DNA from: Sulfitobacter faviae
GTDB taxonomy: Bacteria > Pseudomonadota > Alphaproteobacteria > Rhodobacterales > Rhodobacteraceae
Direction: 5' to 3'
Length of the DNA: 64,000 nucleotides
NCBI RefSeq assembly: GCF_029870955.1
Contig: NZ_PGFQ01000005.1
Location: forward strand, 144,219-208,218
Shown: positions 1 through 9,691 of the stretch, in pieces
Numbering within the stretch: position 1 is the first letter of the stretch
How the letters are laid out: every line of letters begins with the position of its first letter
Made by a program: the position numbers and the translations under genes
Notes under the pieces: model-generated
The model's database searches: none
What the model was told of the DNA's origin: nothing
Seen by the model: only the letters and a program-made list of their open reading frames with translations

Positions 1-4
1 AGTC

Positions 5-343
5 TTGGTGGGCGAAAGTTCTAATCGACTAGCCTTCGACGCCGCGCACAGGTTTAACTTCATGAAAGAGGTCCGGGCGGCAATCGCGGATGTCTACGAA
101 ACAAGCAGAGCGAAACTCGAGTCCACCTTGGCTCCGAGCGCGTTGGACGCTCTGTTCACAACTGGAGTCGATTACAAGTCGGATGTTAAGCCAAAGCCTT
201 GCAAAGTCCCTGGTGATGGGGACAGCGTAGAGATTGGGAGAATCATCATAAATGTATTAGTCGAAGATGCCTTGCCCGATATCGGCCAACGTCAGGGGGC
301 CGGTCTGTTGTTCGCGCTGGATGAGACACCAGCGAATGGTTAG
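5..343 (+). CDS. hypothetical protein, probably 3' end of a gene entering from the left
   Basis: The frame is open to the window edge, so the TTG at 5 need not be the start and this is probably the C-terminal 112 or so residues of a longer protein. It converges on the nuclease gene to its right with only 17 bases between the stops. The sequence is mixed alpha/beta with a hydrophobic strand (GRIIINVLVEDAL) and no motif I recognise. It could be the last component of the adjacent defence locus or an unrelated neighbour. Confidence 0.4.
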   Translation: MVGESSNRLAFDAAHRFNFMKEVRAAIADVYETSRAKLESTLAPSALDALFTTGVDYKSDVKPKPCKVPGDGDSVEIGRIIINVLVEDALPDIGQRQGAGLLFALDETPANG

Positions 344-360
344 TGTACCGGACTCCATCT

Positions 361-1302
361 CTACCCGGAAGAAATCGTGCGGCCCTTAATCAGGATTTCT
401 TGGCCTACCTCTATTCGATATTGCTCCGGAAAGAAGTGCATCATCCATTGCTTGAGAATTCTCCAGGCGTCAGGCGGACTGATCATTGGTAACTCATCGA
501 TATACTCTTCTATCAACTTGGCCGCCTGAGTATCCGAAACCCCTGAACTGCTGGCAGAGACTACTTTCTGGACAACTTCCAGATTCTGGAGCCGAACTGC
601 AACGTATTCCAGGAACTGTTCCTCCGAGTAGCCTTTGGGAGGGCCTAGTGCTCTCAAATCGCGTTGCGCGAATTCGAAGGCCGACCGGACCATTTTGGCC
701 TCGTCAAGTTCGCCGGTATATACCTTGAATAGCCTTTCTGGCGCCGGGCAGAGGGGTACCCATCGAAAACTCGGATCATCGTCGTGCTCAACATCGATCG
801 AGGTTATCTTTGGACGCTGGGCCGCTATGTCTGCGGCTTGTTGCGCGATCTGATCACGCAGTTTGGCTGTCACTGGGACGCAGCTGTTCATCAACGATGT
901 CTCCCACGCTTGGAGCCCAAGCAGATTAGTATCTAGTTCAACAAGGAGTTCGAGGTTGGTCGGGAGGCGCCAACCAAGTGCCCGCCCGGTTAGATTTGCG
1001 GACCCGATGAGACAGGACTGGTCGGCCCTGAAGAACTTGGCATGCAGGTTTGGATGCTTCCAAAGTTGGGCGTTAGCGCGATCGGCGATGACCTCGAAGA
1101 TCTCCAAATCACAGACACCATCCACGATGTCTTCAGGCCGCCAACGCGTCACGCAATCAATATGCGCTCCTCCAGAAACTGGGATGGCGTCGAAAACGCG
1201 CTGGATCGCATCAACCTTGATAAAGGGTGCAACGAGGATGACTCGCTCTTTCGCCGATGACACCAGTTTCAGCAGCTGGTTGCCGAGCATTTCATCCGTC
1301 AT
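361..1302 (-). CDS. phospholipase D-like nuclease of a predicted defence operon
   Basis: A 313-residue protein with one HKD motif near residues 87-94 (LHAKFFRAD) followed by SCLIGSANLTGRALG, the signature of the PLD superfamily. One HKD motif per chain implies that the active site forms in a dimer, as in bacterial Nuc and PLD-type restriction nucleases. The C-terminal 200 residues are helical and not assigned. The ATG overlaps the stop of the upstream GHKL ATPase (TGATG), so translation is coupled. Role inferred: the DNA- or RNA-cutting effector of the helicase-ATPase-nuclease set. No signal peptide is visible, so it should act in the cytoplasm. DrmC of DISARM is also a PLD protein, but no DrmA or DrmB partner is present. 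Confidence 0.8.
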   Translation of the reverse strand: MTDEMLGNQLLKLVSSAKERVILVAPFIKVDAIQRVFDAIPVSGGAHIDCVTRWRPEDIVDGVCDLEIFEVIADRANAQLWKHPNLHAKFFRADQSCLIGSANLTGRALGWRLPTNLELLVELDTNLLGLQAWETSLMNSCVPVTAKLRDQIAQQAADIAAQRPKITSIDVEHDDDPSFRWVPLCPAPERLFKVYTGELDEAKMVRSAFEFAQRDLRALGPPKGYSEEQFLEYVAVRLQNLEVVQKVVSASSSGVSDTQAAKLIEEYIDELPMISPPDAWRILKQWMMHFFPEQYRIEVGQEILIKGRTISSG

Positions 1303-3142
1303 CAATCATCCTCGCCATCGTCGAGGAAGAACCGGGTCATCTTGCCCCACTCTTGACGCATATCCGAGAGACGTTGTTTATGCCTGACTTCTTCCATTTC
1401 GTAGCGAGCCCAAGCCGAAAACACGATGCGCAGTGTGTCTGAAGCGGTGTGTACCCGGTCGAGCAGCTCCTTCTCGGTGTCTTCTTCGGTGTCCGGGTTC
1501 AGCGCCTTTACCAAGTTTTCGTAGAAGGGGTGGTTAGAATTGAAGACCACGTTGGTGACACCGCCTTGGACGCTCTCTACGTTGAAGAACGCATAGCCTT
1601 CCATGGCTTTCTCTAGAAAAGCGACCTTGCGCTTTCTGGTAAGGATGGCGTCAGCAATGGCTTTGGCGACGTCGTCGGGATAGTGCTTGTCGTCCTTCAA
1701 ATCGTCTTCATAGGCGTCCCGGTCTTCGGCTTCGAAATCCTCCGTGTCCCCGGCGTCTCATGTCCTTCGTCCGCACGTTGGCGGAACTTCGAAGTGACGG
1801 TGTCTTCCACGCCTGGCTCTTCATGACGCTTGCGACCACCCGTACTTCGCGTTCCTTTGGTCTGCTGCTCTGTTCTTTTCCTCAGTTGGGTAATCTGTTC
1901 CCGGATGTGCTCGACGATTGGGATTAGCAGCGCCCGCGGGTCACCTTCGCTACTCGCCCTTTCGATGAAAGAGGAGCGGCTTTCATTTTCCTCCGCGTCG
2001 GCCTTCCAATCATATTGGGCCAGCTGCGAAAAGATCGTCGCACTTTGCTTGTTGTTCGTTACGCCGAAGATTTCGTCGAGCGTGGCAGGGAATTCGACCT
2101 CAGCTCCCCACCATCGTTCGGTGGGATCATAGCTGTTGGTCCAAGATGTATCCAAATCGAGTTCACGACCTTCTCGAACGATCGAAAGGCCGAGGTTCTT
2201 CATTGCATGTTTGCCGTACGGCTTTGCGCCGCGATTCAGCCCGTCATCTGGCACGGTTTCCGGCGTGGCCCAACTGAACCTGACGAAAACTTTATGCTGC
2301 TTGCCTCCAAAATCGATTGTGAACTCTTCGTCGTTCTCGCCCCAACGCTGAAACATTGGAACCTTGTCAAAAGGTTCGGGAGTCGAGGAGTTTGGCATAA
2401 GGTAGAGGGGATCATTGACAACCGCCAACCTTCGGCCGGTGTTCCCATCCTCTTCCACCCGTACGAGATGAATGGCGACACGGCCATCGTTAATGAACTT
2501 GCGATACATCCGGCCGATGATCGCCTCGGTATTTCGCAGGGTCGCCTCAGCGCCTCGCCATGTAAGTCGATACTCTTCAAATCGCGACCAGACCACCAGT
2601 GTACCGGAGGTCCCCAAGATTTCGGACCGTTCGCGCCATTTGGTGGGAAGGGCTGAAGGAGTTGGCGGCGGCACCCGATCTTTCACACCGCTTTGAATGT
2701 CAGCGACATCCAGATAGGAATGAATGGCATTGTCCGGCCCGTTCGTCCAAGTCCAGACATCCAAACGGCGACATTGCGAAATTGACGAGTTTGGAAGTCC
2801 CATGCCGAACCGTCCAATGCCAGCTCGATCATCCAGGTGAGTGCCGTTTCCAAACTGCAGTGCGATAGCCAATGTTCGTGCGGACATGCCCTTGCCGTTG
2901 TCAATCGTGCCGATCTCCTGCAGGCGAAGGCGCTGCTGAGAATTTACCTGTTCGTACTTCTCGACACAGATGAGCTCAACTTCACTGGCGTCAGCCTGAA
3001 TTGAGTTGTCGATCAGCTCTGCGAGAGCGTATGCGGTATTTCGATACCCACTATCGCGCATCGCTTTTACGGCGAGTTCCGGTGGAATAATGAACCCGGA
3101 TTCTGTGGTCCCGTCGCTAACAATTTCGTTCATTCCAAACAT
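1302..3142 (-). CDS. GHKL (MORC/MutL/Hsp90-type) ATPase, frame broken by one base
   Basis: The N-terminal domain shows the Bergerat ATP fold: N box ELIDNSIQA (residues 42-50), G1 box IDNGKGM (about 80-86) and G2 box GIGRFGMGLPNSS (108-120). This places it with the MutL/MORC/Hsp90 superfamily rather than with histidine kinases. The first frame ends at 1697. A second frame continues with an acidic stretch (DTEDFEAEDRD) and a C-terminal domain containing FNSNHPFYENL. Adding one G to the GGGG run (C-run at 1748-1751 on the plus strand) joins them into a protein of about 613 residues. Its start lies inside the helicase 3' end and its stop overlaps the nuclease start. Such ATPases are known partners of helicases and nucleases in predicted restriction-like systems. 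Likely role: an ATP-driven clamp or switch. Confidence 0.75.
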
Positions 3143-4769
3143 CTTCCCAATTGCAGAAAGCGTCAGCTACATCTCCGAAGCCGTGCATTTCAGTATCCGT
3201 CACCGTGACAATCTCTGAGGTTTCATTTCCCCCAGCTCTTACACCTCGCGTAGCCCGGCCCACCATTTGGCTATAGAGAACCAAGGATTTGGTAGGGCGG
3301 GCAATGATGGCCGCGCTCGTTTGCGGTGCATCGAATCCAGTTGTCAGAACGCCATAGTTGAACATCACAATAGGTTCTGGCGCCTGGCTCTTGAAGCGTC
3401 GAATTGCCCGTTCGCGAGCCGCCGGAGCGGATTCTCCGGTGACGACAAGTGCTTCGGTGCCGCGTGCGACCATGATGGCTGCCAGCATCCTAGCGTTGGC
3501 AACCGATGGGGCAAAGACAATGACGCGGCGATGGGATGACACGAGATGCTCGCACTCTGAAATTATCCTCAGGTTTCTTTGTGTGCTTTGACCTAGTCGC
3601 TCCAGAACGTCCCCCGGCACATCAATCGCCTGTGACAGGCCCTTCATGTCCTCTTGTGACAAGTCGAGTCCGGCCTGCACATTCAGAGTCCGGAAGTGCG
3701 GACGGGCAAGATAGCCTTCTTCCATCAGATATGTGACTGGGTCGGGGTGGCCTTCGATTTCCAACATTACCTTTTCACGACCGAAGAATTCGGAGAGCTC
3801 TTCGTCTTTACTCAAATCATCCCAGGTTCGTCCGGGAGTGGCCGTAAGGCCAAGGAGACGCGTCGTCGCCCGTTTTGTTGCTAGGGCGTCAAGTACAGAG
3901 CGATATGTTGGAGCGATCGCTTGGTGTGCCTCGTCGATGATGACCAAAGATACTCGGTCAGCCAAAGTGAGCAATTCATTCACCGAGTTCTTTTCCAATG
4001 CTGACATTTTACCTAAGCCAGCGACAACTAGCCCGTCCTTGGCGTTGGCAAGATCGACACGCTTGTTTCCCCAAAGCCGCCAAAGCCCGACATCCCTGTT
4101 GCCAAGGAAGCGCCACGACTTCTGAAACTCATCTGCGGCTTGATCGAGAAGCTCTATGTTCTGGGCGAGCCATACGACCAGTGTCGGCTCACTGGCGCTC
4201 AGGTGGGATGCGACAAGGTGCATTGCGGTACGTGTTTTTCCTGCGCCTGTTGGCATGTGCAGGACACCACGGTGGGGGCCCTCGAAGAGCATCCGTTCAG
4301 TGCGCCTTGCCGCCACTCGCTGATGCTGAAAGAGCCCATAGCCGACGGGCGCGCGATCATTTCCTGGTAGCTGCGCCCCTGGGGCAGTCGGGTCATCGAT
4401 GACCCCAAAAAAGGAAAGCAATGCTGGGAAGTTCTCTTCGTCCGACGCGAGCTTCAGTGCATCATCGAAAGGGTTTCGCCCGGCTGGAGTCCCGAGTTTT
4501 GTGCAAAGCTCGCGCGCCTTCTTCAGCGGCATCAGAGAAATCACGGAGTCCCGCAACGTATCGTTCTGCAGCGTCTCGGTAGGATCCAGCATGTTCACTG
4601 CCAACGCAGTCAATTTCTCTGAAGTGCTGAAACCCGGTTCTAAACCATCCAGAATGTCGAGCATTTCGTCAGGAAGAAGCGCCTTTACCCTCCCGGGCTT
4701 CGCCAGCATTAGAAGTTTGGAAAATGCAAGGCCCGGCGAATCCAAATCAATGTCTGTATCGGATGACAT
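3117..4769 (-). CDS. superfamily II DEAD/DEAH-box helicase of a predicted defence operon
   Basis: A 550-residue SF2 helicase: Walker A MPTGAGKTR (172-180), Walker B DEAH (279-282), motif III TATP (309-312) and motif VI MVGRATRG near residue 510. An N-terminal extension of about 140 residues precedes the motor and is not recognised. It is the first gene of the minus-strand operon and overlaps the GHKL ATPase by 26 bases. The motor resembles type I/III restriction and DISARM-like helicases, but I see no methyltransferase nearby, so self DNA would have to be recognised by another route. The 187 bases upstream separate it from the secretion operon and presumably carry its promoter. Confidence 0.85.
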   Translation of the reverse strand: MSSDTDIDLDSPGLAFSKLLMLAKPGRVKALLPDEMLDILDGLEPGFSTSEKLTALAVNMLDPTETLQNDTLRDSVISLMPLKKARELCTKLGTPAGRNPFDDALKLASDEENFPALLSFFGVIDDPTAPGAQLPGNDRAPVGYGLFQHQRVAARRTERMLFEGPHRGVLHMPTGAGKTRTAMHLVASHLSASEPTLVVWLAQNIELLDQAADEFQKSWRFLGNRDVGLWRLWGNKRVDLANAKDGLVVAGLGKMSALEKNSVNELLTLADRVSLVIIDEAHQAIAPTYRSVLDALATKRATTRLLGLTATPGRTWDDLSKDEELSEFFGREKVMLEIEGHPDPVTYLMEEGYLARPHFRTLNVQAGLDLSQEDMKGLSQAIDVPGDVLERLGQSTQRNLRIISECEHLVSSHRRVIVFAPSVANARMLAAIMVARGTEALVVTGESAPAARERAIRRFKSQAPEPIVMFNYGVLTTGFDAPQTSAAIIARPTKSLVLYSQMVGRATRGVRAGGNETSEIVTVTDTEMHGFGDVADAFCNWEDVWNERNC

Positions 4770-4956
4770 GGCCTGCTCGCTGCCCTCTCAATCGTTCTGG
4801 AACAATTGCTGGCAGGTTACGGTGGTTCTGAATAACGCGCCACCTTGAAAGCAGAATTTGCTTCCGTTTCGTCACAGAACTCTTGTTGCGAAGGATTAGC
4901 ATGCTCTCGATCAAGACGGTTGGGTGCGTGAAACAAGTCGGTAGACTAGACAATCC

Positions 4957-6035
4957 TTACCGTCTGCCTAATCTCCCCAACCTAGAAAGCTGTGCCAGCA
5001 TCCGAGCGCCAGTTCCGGTCCCGTCGCCGGCAGGAGATGCAGTTGGCCCACCCGCTGTGTTGGGCCGGCTTGGCAACACTTGCACACCGAAGAATTGTCG
5101 CGCTCGAAGGGCTGCGTATTCAGCCCCGGTTGCACCCCCGATGGCGTAACGGTTGTAAACCTGTTGGCTACCTGCCAGCCCTCTGGCGAACGCATAGCTC
5201 CCCCGAACCCGGCCGAAAGTGCCGGCATCATGATGTTCCCAGAAATCGCACGAACCAAGAAAGGCGTTGCTATGATGAAACCCTTTGCCATCAGCACCAT
5301 CATGAAAAATGGGATAAGGGCCCCTATGTTTGAGGCCCCCTCTGGGTCGCCAAGCTCGGCAAGAAGCGCCCGAGAGACCCCCGTGATCGTCGCGAACACG
5401 CCGGCGACTACGATCGGATACATCGCGAAGGAGATCAGCGCCGAAAGCCAGCGCGCGAAATAGTCCTTGGTCACGTCGAAAAGGGTCAGGAAGATCATGA
5501 CCGGCGCGATGCCGATCAGAAGGGCGATCATGAGCCGTGACGCTACAACAATGAACGCCGCCAAGCCACCGAGGATCGAGAGCAGCAGTACCCCAAGCGT
5601 GTCGAGCAAGGCGCCGGCCATCCAGTTCAACTCAGATCCCGCAGCATTCAGATAGTCCCCGAGGGCTGCGATCAGATCGTCGAATTCCTCTGCAAAGGTA
5701 CCGGACGGACCTGGTGATCCGCCGCCAACAGAAGCAACAAGGGCCCCGGCAATGCTGTCGATCCCATTCAGTATCGCTGAGGCAAGCGCATTGAACTGGA
5801 CCCAGTTGGCCGCGAAGACCCCTATAAGTCCGACCTTCACGGCCAGCCAAAAGGCAGTTCGGCCGTCCATGGCGCGATACTGGTAGATCATGTTGATGAA
5901 GACCAGAATGACAACTAGTGTTGTTCCCAGAACCAGCAACGTGCCGACCGTTGCGGCGACCGCGCCGAATTGCGTCTCGGCAGCGGTATTGAGATAGCCT
6001 TCAGCGGTTTCCACGAAATAGGTGACGACACTCAT
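4957..6035 (-). CDS. virB6: VirB6-like inner-membrane channel protein, frame broken near its 3' end
   Basis: A polytopic membrane protein of about 359 residues with six or more hydrophobic segments, typical of the TrbL/VirB6 family, which forms the inner-membrane pore of type IV secretion systems. The uninterrupted frame runs into an implausible Cys/Pro-rich tail. One extra G near 5160 restores a natural C-terminus (YNRYAIGGATGAEYAALRAR ... RLGRLGRR) ending at 4957. It is the last gene of the operon, whereas virB6 normally follows virB5, so the order is rearranged. The ATG is 6 bases downstream of the preceding stop. Confidence 0.85.
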
Positions 6036-6041
6036 GGAGAC

Positions 6042-6446
6042 CTACCAGTTTCCGGTGGCTTCGCAGATAGGCATGGCTTCGCGTCGAAGCTCATTTGCTT
6101 GGCGTCGGTATGCGGAAGTCGCTTCCACGATGTCCCAGTATTCAGATGCGGCGAAATGCTCGATGTATACGCGTTCGGCTGCTGCCCAAGATGGATACCG
6201 CGTGGGACAGTCGCAGTTTTGCGATTCTACGACGCGCTCCATGCTTTGAGCCCGATATATCTGTTGGATTAAAAGGCGCTTATAGGATTCGCGCACATTG
6301 ATGTTCTGCATCCACTTCGGCTCAGGTGGCTGGTCTGGGCAAACATTTGGGTGGTTGTCGAGCGTCGGGATCAGGTTCCGCTCGGCTACGCCAGCAGTTG
6401 TGCCAAAGATCAAGAGCAGGCCAGCGACTGCGATAGCCCGTGTCAT
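6042..6446 (-). CDS. secreted small protein of the VirB operon, function unknown
   Basis: 134 residues with an N-terminal signal sequence (MTRAIAVAGLLLIFGTTAG). The mature part has five Cys (VCPDQ, NCDCPTRYP, PICEATG) and a YPSWAAAERVYIEHF segment. It overlaps the DUF4177 gene by 4 bases and precedes virB6, so it belongs to the secretion operon. Position and export suggest a periplasmic assembly or stabilising factor. TrbM- and TraC-like roles were considered, but I cannot assign a family. Confidence 0.7.
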   Translation of the reverse strand: MTRAIAVAGLLLIFGTTAGVAERNLIPTLDNHPNVCPDQPPEPKWMQNINVRESYKRLLIQQIYRAQSMERVVESQNCDCPTRYPSWAAAERVYIEHFAASEYWDIVEATSAYRRQANELRREAMPICEATGNW

Positions 6447-6631
6447 TCCGATGCCGCCTTCATTGTACCAGTCTCACGCTTCAAGAAAGTGGTGTAGCCG
6501 TAGTCGCCGGCTTCGGCGGTGATAACCTCCCACCCTTCCGCGCCGCGCTCATTCAAAGCACGTCGCACCTCGTCGTAGTCCTTTTGCTTCTTCACCGGAA
6601 AGGACAGGATATCGTATTCAAAGGTTTTCAT
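6443..6631 (-). CDS. DUF4177-type small protein
   Basis: 62 residues: MKTFEYDILSFPVKKQ, then LNERGAEGWEVITAEAG, then YTTFLKR. The pattern of an N-terminal beta strand followed by (L)NExGxEGWE is that of DUF4177 proteins, which have no fixed function. The gene overlaps virB11 upstream and the next gene downstream by 4 bases each, so it is co-translated with the secretion genes. Its role there is unknown. Confidence 0.8.
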   Translation of the reverse strand: MKTFEYDILSFPVKKQKDYDEVRRALNERGAEGWEVITAEAGDYGYTTFLKRETGTMKAASE

Positions 6632-7614
6632 TGGGAAGCTCCGATCTCATTGGTGCCGGGGAGGTAGAATTCGGTGATGCCGCGTTTGCCATCATGGCGA
6701 CCGGCCTGGATGATCACATCGATGGAGTTCTCGATGTATTGGATCATGTCGGCATAGGTCATCGGGATCTCGGTCTTGAGTGCGGCGATGGCCAGACGCT
6801 GCACGGCGAGCTGCGGGGTTTCGGCATGGAGCGTGGTCATAGATCCGCCATGGCCGGTGTTGATCGCCTCGAGGAAGGTCATGGCCTCCTTGCCCCGCAC
6901 CTCGCCGAGGATGATCCGGTCAGGTCGCATGCGCAACGTTGCGGTGAGCAGCACATCGGCGGTCTGGAACTCCGCATCGCGATTGGCGATGAGGGTCACG
7001 GCATTGGGCTGGGTCGGCAGAAGCTCGGCGGCTTCCTCGATGGTCACGATGCGTTCCTCGGATGGCACGTGCGAGAGGATCTTGCGCGCAGCCACGGTCT
7101 TGCCGGTGGAGGTGCCGCCAGAGACGATCATGTTGAGCTTGTTGTCGACGCAAAAGGCCAGCGCATCGTCGATCACGCCCGCGGCCACCACTTCGCGCAG
7201 TTCGTGGGTTTTCTCGAGGCGGAGTTCTTCGAGTTTGCGCTCCTTGCCAAAAAGGAAATCAAGCGCAATCCCGTCAAGCGGCAGGCTTGAGAAGAACCGA
7301 AGGCTGATCGACATGGCCGAGAGCACGGCAGGCGGGGTGATGACCTGTGCGCGGATCGGGCGCCCCTTATAGGTGATCGAGACCGAGACGATCGGGCGGT
7401 CCTTGCTCAACGTTGTGTTGGCGGAGGAGGCGATCTGGTTGCCGAGGTCCTTCACGTCCGTCGCGGTCAGTGCCTGGTCCAGCTTTCGCATGAAATGATC
7501 GCCCTGGAATTCGCCCCAGCAGGTGCCGTCAGGGTTGATGCAAATCTCGATGACATCGTCGCGGGCGGCGGCGTCGATCCGGTCGAGCGAGGTTTCAAGA
7601 TAGCTCAGCGACAT
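6628..7614 (-). CDS. virB11: VirB11-type traffic ATPase
   Basis: 328 residues from MSLSYLETSLDRIDAAARD. A longer in-frame extension exists but runs antisense-like through virB10 and is rejected. Walker A GGTSTGKTVAAR lies near residue 165, followed by the Asp box (IVTIEEAAELL), Walker B (PDRIILGEVRGKEA) and the His box (NTGHGGSMTTLHA). VirB11 is a hexameric cytoplasmic ATPase that with VirB4 powers pilus assembly and substrate transfer. It starts 4 bases after the virB10 stop. All catalytic elements are intact. Confidence 0.95.
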   Translation of the reverse strand: MSLSYLETSLDRIDAAARDDVIEICINPDGTCWGEFQGDHFMRKLDQALTATDVKDLGNQIASSANTTLSKDRPIVSVSITYKGRPIRAQVITPPAVLSAMSISLRFFSSLPLDGIALDFLFGKERKLEELRLEKTHELREVVAAGVIDDALAFCVDNKLNMIVSGGTSTGKTVAARKILSHVPSEERIVTIEEAAELLPTQPNAVTLIANRDAEFQTADVLLTATLRMRPDRIILGEVRGKEAMTFLEAINTGHGGSMTTLHAETPQLAVQRLAIAALKTEIPMTYADMIQYIENSIDVIIQAGRHDGKRGITEFYLPGTNEIGASQ

Positions 7615-7618
7615 GGGC

Positions 7619-8997
7619 TCAGAATATCTCCAGATCGCGGTCGACCATGACCGTGACGCGGGCGCCCTGGTCGACATAGATGACGGAGCCGATGGAGAGG
7701 TAATCGCCGATGACGCTGTCCGTCGCATCTGCCAGATCATCGCCAACGTCCTCAAGAACGTCGGCGGCAGTCTCATCCTGGACCTCGGAGGCGGCGGCAC
7801 CAGGTGCTGCGGAAATCAGCGAGATCAGGGCGGCCGACCCGAAACGCTCGGCAAAGCGCGTGTCTATGAGCCCCGTGACACCGGAACGTCCCAGTTCATC
7901 GCCCCCGAAAGAGCTGATCTGGACGGTCTGGCCCGCGGGCAGGATGATCCGGTCCCAAGCGATGGTGACCCGGCGCTGCGCGATATCGACGCCCGAGCGG
8001 TAGCGCCCGATGAGACGGGATCCGCGCGGGATCAAGAGGCGCGCACCATCGACGCTGTAGACATCCTCGGACACCACGGCACGGGTCTGGCCGGGCAGGG
8101 AGCTGTCGAGGGCGGTTTCCATGACGGCCTGGATCATGGTGCCTTGGATGATGGTGTTGGAGGGATTGGCGATCACTTCAGCCTGCGTCACCGTCGAGGG
8201 CAGCGCCCCGTTCAGCACGAAATCCGTCACCTCGCCAAAAGTGCGTTCGGTCAGAGCCGTTTCATTCGCTCCGGACGTGCCCCAAACGCGATGGTGGGCG
8301 AGACGATGCGCCGCTCCTGAAAAGCGCGTTCCTCCGCGGCGCGGCGCTCCAGTTCGGCCATGCGCCGGGCTTCTTCCTCACGGCGCAGTCGCTCTTGCTC
8401 GCGTGCGCGCAGCTCATCCTCCGTAGGACCCGCTGGGGCGGGTTGGGGTCTGCTGGCCTCGAGTTGGGCCAGTTCCAGATCCATGCGTAATTGCTCAAGG
8501 TTGCGATCCCGGGCCGTCAGTTCGTCCTGGAACCGTTGCTGTGCGGCTTCCGAGGCGGCTTGTAGCGCAGCGATCTGAGCGGTCAGCGCGTCGATCGCCT
8601 CTGCGGCGGCGGTGTCTTCCTCGACGACCGGTTCAGGGGCGTTGCGCAATTCCTCGATCTGAGCCTGCAGGGCGGTGATCTGCGCCAGAAGCTCCGCGTT
8701 GGGCTCGACGGGGTCTGGTCCGACGAACACAACCTCGGGCTCGGGCGGGGGCAAGGTCTCGATAGCGCCAAAGCCGTCCCCTTCGTTTTGGAAGACGTCC
8801 GGAGTGGCCGTCGGCAAGGCTTCCTCTTCGTCGGGCTGTGAGAGGAGATAGAACAGGGCACCACCTGCGCCGATGACGAGGACCACGATCAGCGCGAGAA
8901 GGGGCGACCGGCGCTGTGCCGCCGTGGGGGCGCGGGCACTGCCTTTCTCAAGGGCGGCGAGGCGCTTTTCCAGCTCGGTATTCTCGGTATCGCTCAT
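7619..8997 (-). CDS. virB10: VirB10 core-complex protein, frame broken by one base
   Basis: The N-terminal part (MSDTENTELEKRLAALEKG) has one transmembrane helix (LLALIVVLVIGAGGALFYLL, about residues 33-52), a Pro-rich segment and a long coiled coil of Glu/Arg repeats. The C-terminal part is the TrbI/VirB10 beta-barrel (IANPSNTIIQGTMIQAVMET ... LIPRGSRLIGRYR ... GDYLSIGSVIYVDQG). The frames join when one G is added to the GGGG run (plus-strand CCCC at 8281-8284), giving FGGTSGANETALTERTFGEV. VirB10 spans inner and outer membranes and senses ATP use. The ATG overlaps the virB9 stop. Confidence 0.9.
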
Positions 8998-9689
8998 GAG
9001 GCGGCCTCCGCGGGCGGGATCGCCTCGATGCAGACCACCTCTTCGCCAAGTCGCAGGACCCATTGGCGGTTTACGCCGCTGACGCGGATCACGCCGTCCT
9101 CAGGGGTTTGCGTGTTGACCGTGCGTTCACGGTCGCCCGCGTAGCGGAAGATCGCTGGCACAGGTGCGTTTCTCGGAAAGGCGAAATACGTGAACGTCCC
9201 GTCATCCCAGATGCGGGTTGGCGTGAACTCGGTCCGCGCGCTGGCGCCGTAGTTGTAGTTCGGCGCTTGGGCGGCGATGGCCCGGGTCGGGCGCGCATCG
9301 TCCTCCGGATAGCGGAACTGCACCACGTAGAAGGTTGGGCTGCGGACCTCCTGGACGTTGAAGTAGTAGCTCCGGCGGTTCGTATAGACTGTCACATTGG
9401 TATGCACCCCGCGCGCCACAGGCTTGATCGCGAAGGCCTGACCGCCCGGGACGCCGTCGATCTCGAAGCCCTCGGTGTCGCCCGCGATGATCGAGCGGAT
9501 GCTTTCGCCCTCGCCGAACTCGATGGTGGTCACATGGGTGAGCGACACGCTGAGACGGTAGACCTGACCCTCCTGGTAGGTGGCCAAGCGCACCCGGCTG
9601 TCGTTGGGACCGCCGCGCGGGATGGCTTCGGCAGAGGCGAGGCCGGGCAACAGGGCAATGACAAAAATAAGCGATCTTATAAACAACAA
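8994..9689 (-). CDS. virB9: VirB9 outer-membrane core-complex protein
   Basis: 231 residues with a signal peptide (IRSLIFVIALLPGLASA). The mature start (DSRVRLATYQEGQVYRLSVS) and the C-terminal block (WDDGTFTYFAFPRNAPVPAI, then EDGVIRVSGVNRQWVLRLGE) are typical VirB9/CagX. It forms the outer-membrane ring with VirB10 and a VirB7 lipoprotein. It lies 2 bases from virB8 and overlaps virB10 by 4. Confidence 0.95.
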   Translation of the reverse strand: MLFIRSLIFVIALLPGLASAEAIPRGGPNDSRVRLATYQEGQVYRLSVSLTHVTTIEFGEGESIRSIIAGDTEGFEIDGVPGGQAFAIKPVARGVHTNVTVYTNRRSYYFNVQEVRSPTFYVVQFRYPEDDARPTRAIAAQAPNYNYGASARTEFTPTRIWDDGTFTYFAFPRNAPVPAIFRYAGDRERTVNTQTPEDGVIRVSGVNRQWVLRLGEEVVCIEAIPPAEAAS

Positions 9690-9691
9690 CG

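Noticed and set aside
1697..1760. Programmed -1 frameshift in the GHKL ATPase as a regulatory device
   Set aside because: The slip geometry fits, but the same kind of one-base loss occurs in many unrelated genes of the window, so an error is the simpler explanation; kept only as a low-interest finding.
361..4769. Assignment of the defence locus to DISARM or Druantia
   Set aside because: A PLD protein and a helicase are present, but DrmA/DrmB domains, a methyltransferase and Druantia-type proteins are not.
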